6,765 nucleotides of DNA from Bdellovibrionaceae bacterium UBA2339 (GTDB lineage: Bacteria; Bdellovibrionota; Bdellovibrionia; Bdellovibrionales; JAMPXM01): the NCBI GenBank assembly GCA_002344785.1, contig DDUL01000040.1, positions 1 to 6,765 on the forward strand, in the 5' to 3' direction. Both the position numbers and the translations under genes were made by a program. This document shows positions 6,671 to 6,765 of this stretch, one piece after another. A model generated the notes under the pieces. That model was not told the origin of the DNA, searched no databases, and worked only from the letters and a program-made list of their open reading frames with translations. Numbering within the stretch: the first letter of the stretch is position 1; each line of letters opens with the position of its first letter.

Positions 6671-6716
6671 GAGAAACGGGGCAAACCCCACCTGTTTTTC
6701 CGCTTTTTTTTTTTTT
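6671..6716 (+). terminator. Intrinsic terminator of the exported-protein gene
   Basis: Stem GAGAAAC/GTTTTTC (6671-6677 with 6694-6700, one G-U pair) continues into GGGG/CCCC (6678-6681 with 6686-6689) with a CAAA loop and a four-base bulge (6690-6693). Three bases later comes a run of 13 T (6704-6716). This is a textbook rho-independent layout 28 bases after the stop codon. A small palindrome, AGCCG-T-CGGCT (6642-6652), directly overlaps the stop. Confidence 0.75.
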
Positions 6717-6765
6717 GCACCCGCACGGCGAGGATTTTGGCGCGCGCGGGGTGGGGGGGGGCGCG
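6717..6765. other. Low-complexity right edge, probable contig end
   Basis: After the T-run the sequence turns into GC-alternating and poly-G stretches, including nine consecutive G (6753-6761) flanked by GCGCG. No gene or site is visible. The composition differs sharply from everything to the left and fits a low-quality assembly terminus. Confidence 0.5.

Noticed and set aside
1..6765. CRISPR array, tRNA or rRNA gene, insertion sequence, integrase or phage gene
   Set aside because: No regularly spaced repeats, cloverleaf pattern, terminal inverted repeats with transposase, or recognisable mobile-element protein was seen on either strand.

Overview
The window looks like chromosomal DNA from a moderately GC-rich Gram-negative bacterium with an outer membrane. 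Evidence: a lipoprotein signal with an LAAC lipobox, a second exported protein, and purine-rich ribosome binding sites (GGAGG, GGGGAG, AAAGGA). The gene style (exported helical orphan, VWA lipoprotein, a REC/PilZ-like protein with a Pro/Ser/Thr linker, GTP-type PEPCK) would suit a Bdellovibrionota/Oligoflexia-like deltaproteobacterial lineage. That placement is an inference from style, not a marker-gene result. I see no tRNA, rRNA, CRISPR, insertion sequence or phage gene.

Layout, left to right. (1) Bases 1-1171, minus strand: the 5' 390 codons of a protein that runs off the left edge. It is easily missed because its 3' end is cut off. It combines a degenerate receiver-like segment with a degenerate PilZ-like C-terminal segment, joined by low-complexity linkers. 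(2) Bases 1172-1453: divergent intergenic region with small inverted repeats. (3) Bases 1454-3034, plus strand: a 526-residue lipoprotein with an Ig-like pre-domain, a von Willebrand factor A domain with an intact-looking metal site, and a beta-rich C-terminus that seems to hold two related modules. (4) Bases 3015-3050: a strong hairpin spanning the VWA stop codon, which on the minus strand reads as an intrinsic terminator for the convergent pckG. (5) Bases 3074-4948, minus strand: pckG, complete, all signature residues present. (6) Bases 4949-5412: a 464-base divergent regulatory region. It holds a 225-base in-frame open leader before pckG, inverted repeats, and a plausible promoter for the next gene. 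(7) Bases 5413-6642, plus strand: a 409-residue exported, mostly helical protein that I do not recognise. (8) Bases 6643-6765: a good intrinsic terminator, then a homopolymer-rich tail that looks like a contig end.

The four genes alternate in strand (-, +, -, +), so each is probably its own transcription unit and the window is not an operon. pckG is central carbon metabolism (gluconeogenesis). The two plus-strand genes make envelope-destined proteins. The left gene is probably a cytoplasmic signalling or adaptor protein. Nothing in the sequence ties the four into one pathway. I found no clear undescribed multi-gene system; the most unusual items are the degenerate REC/PilZ-like protein, the modular VWA lipoprotein and the orphan exported protein.
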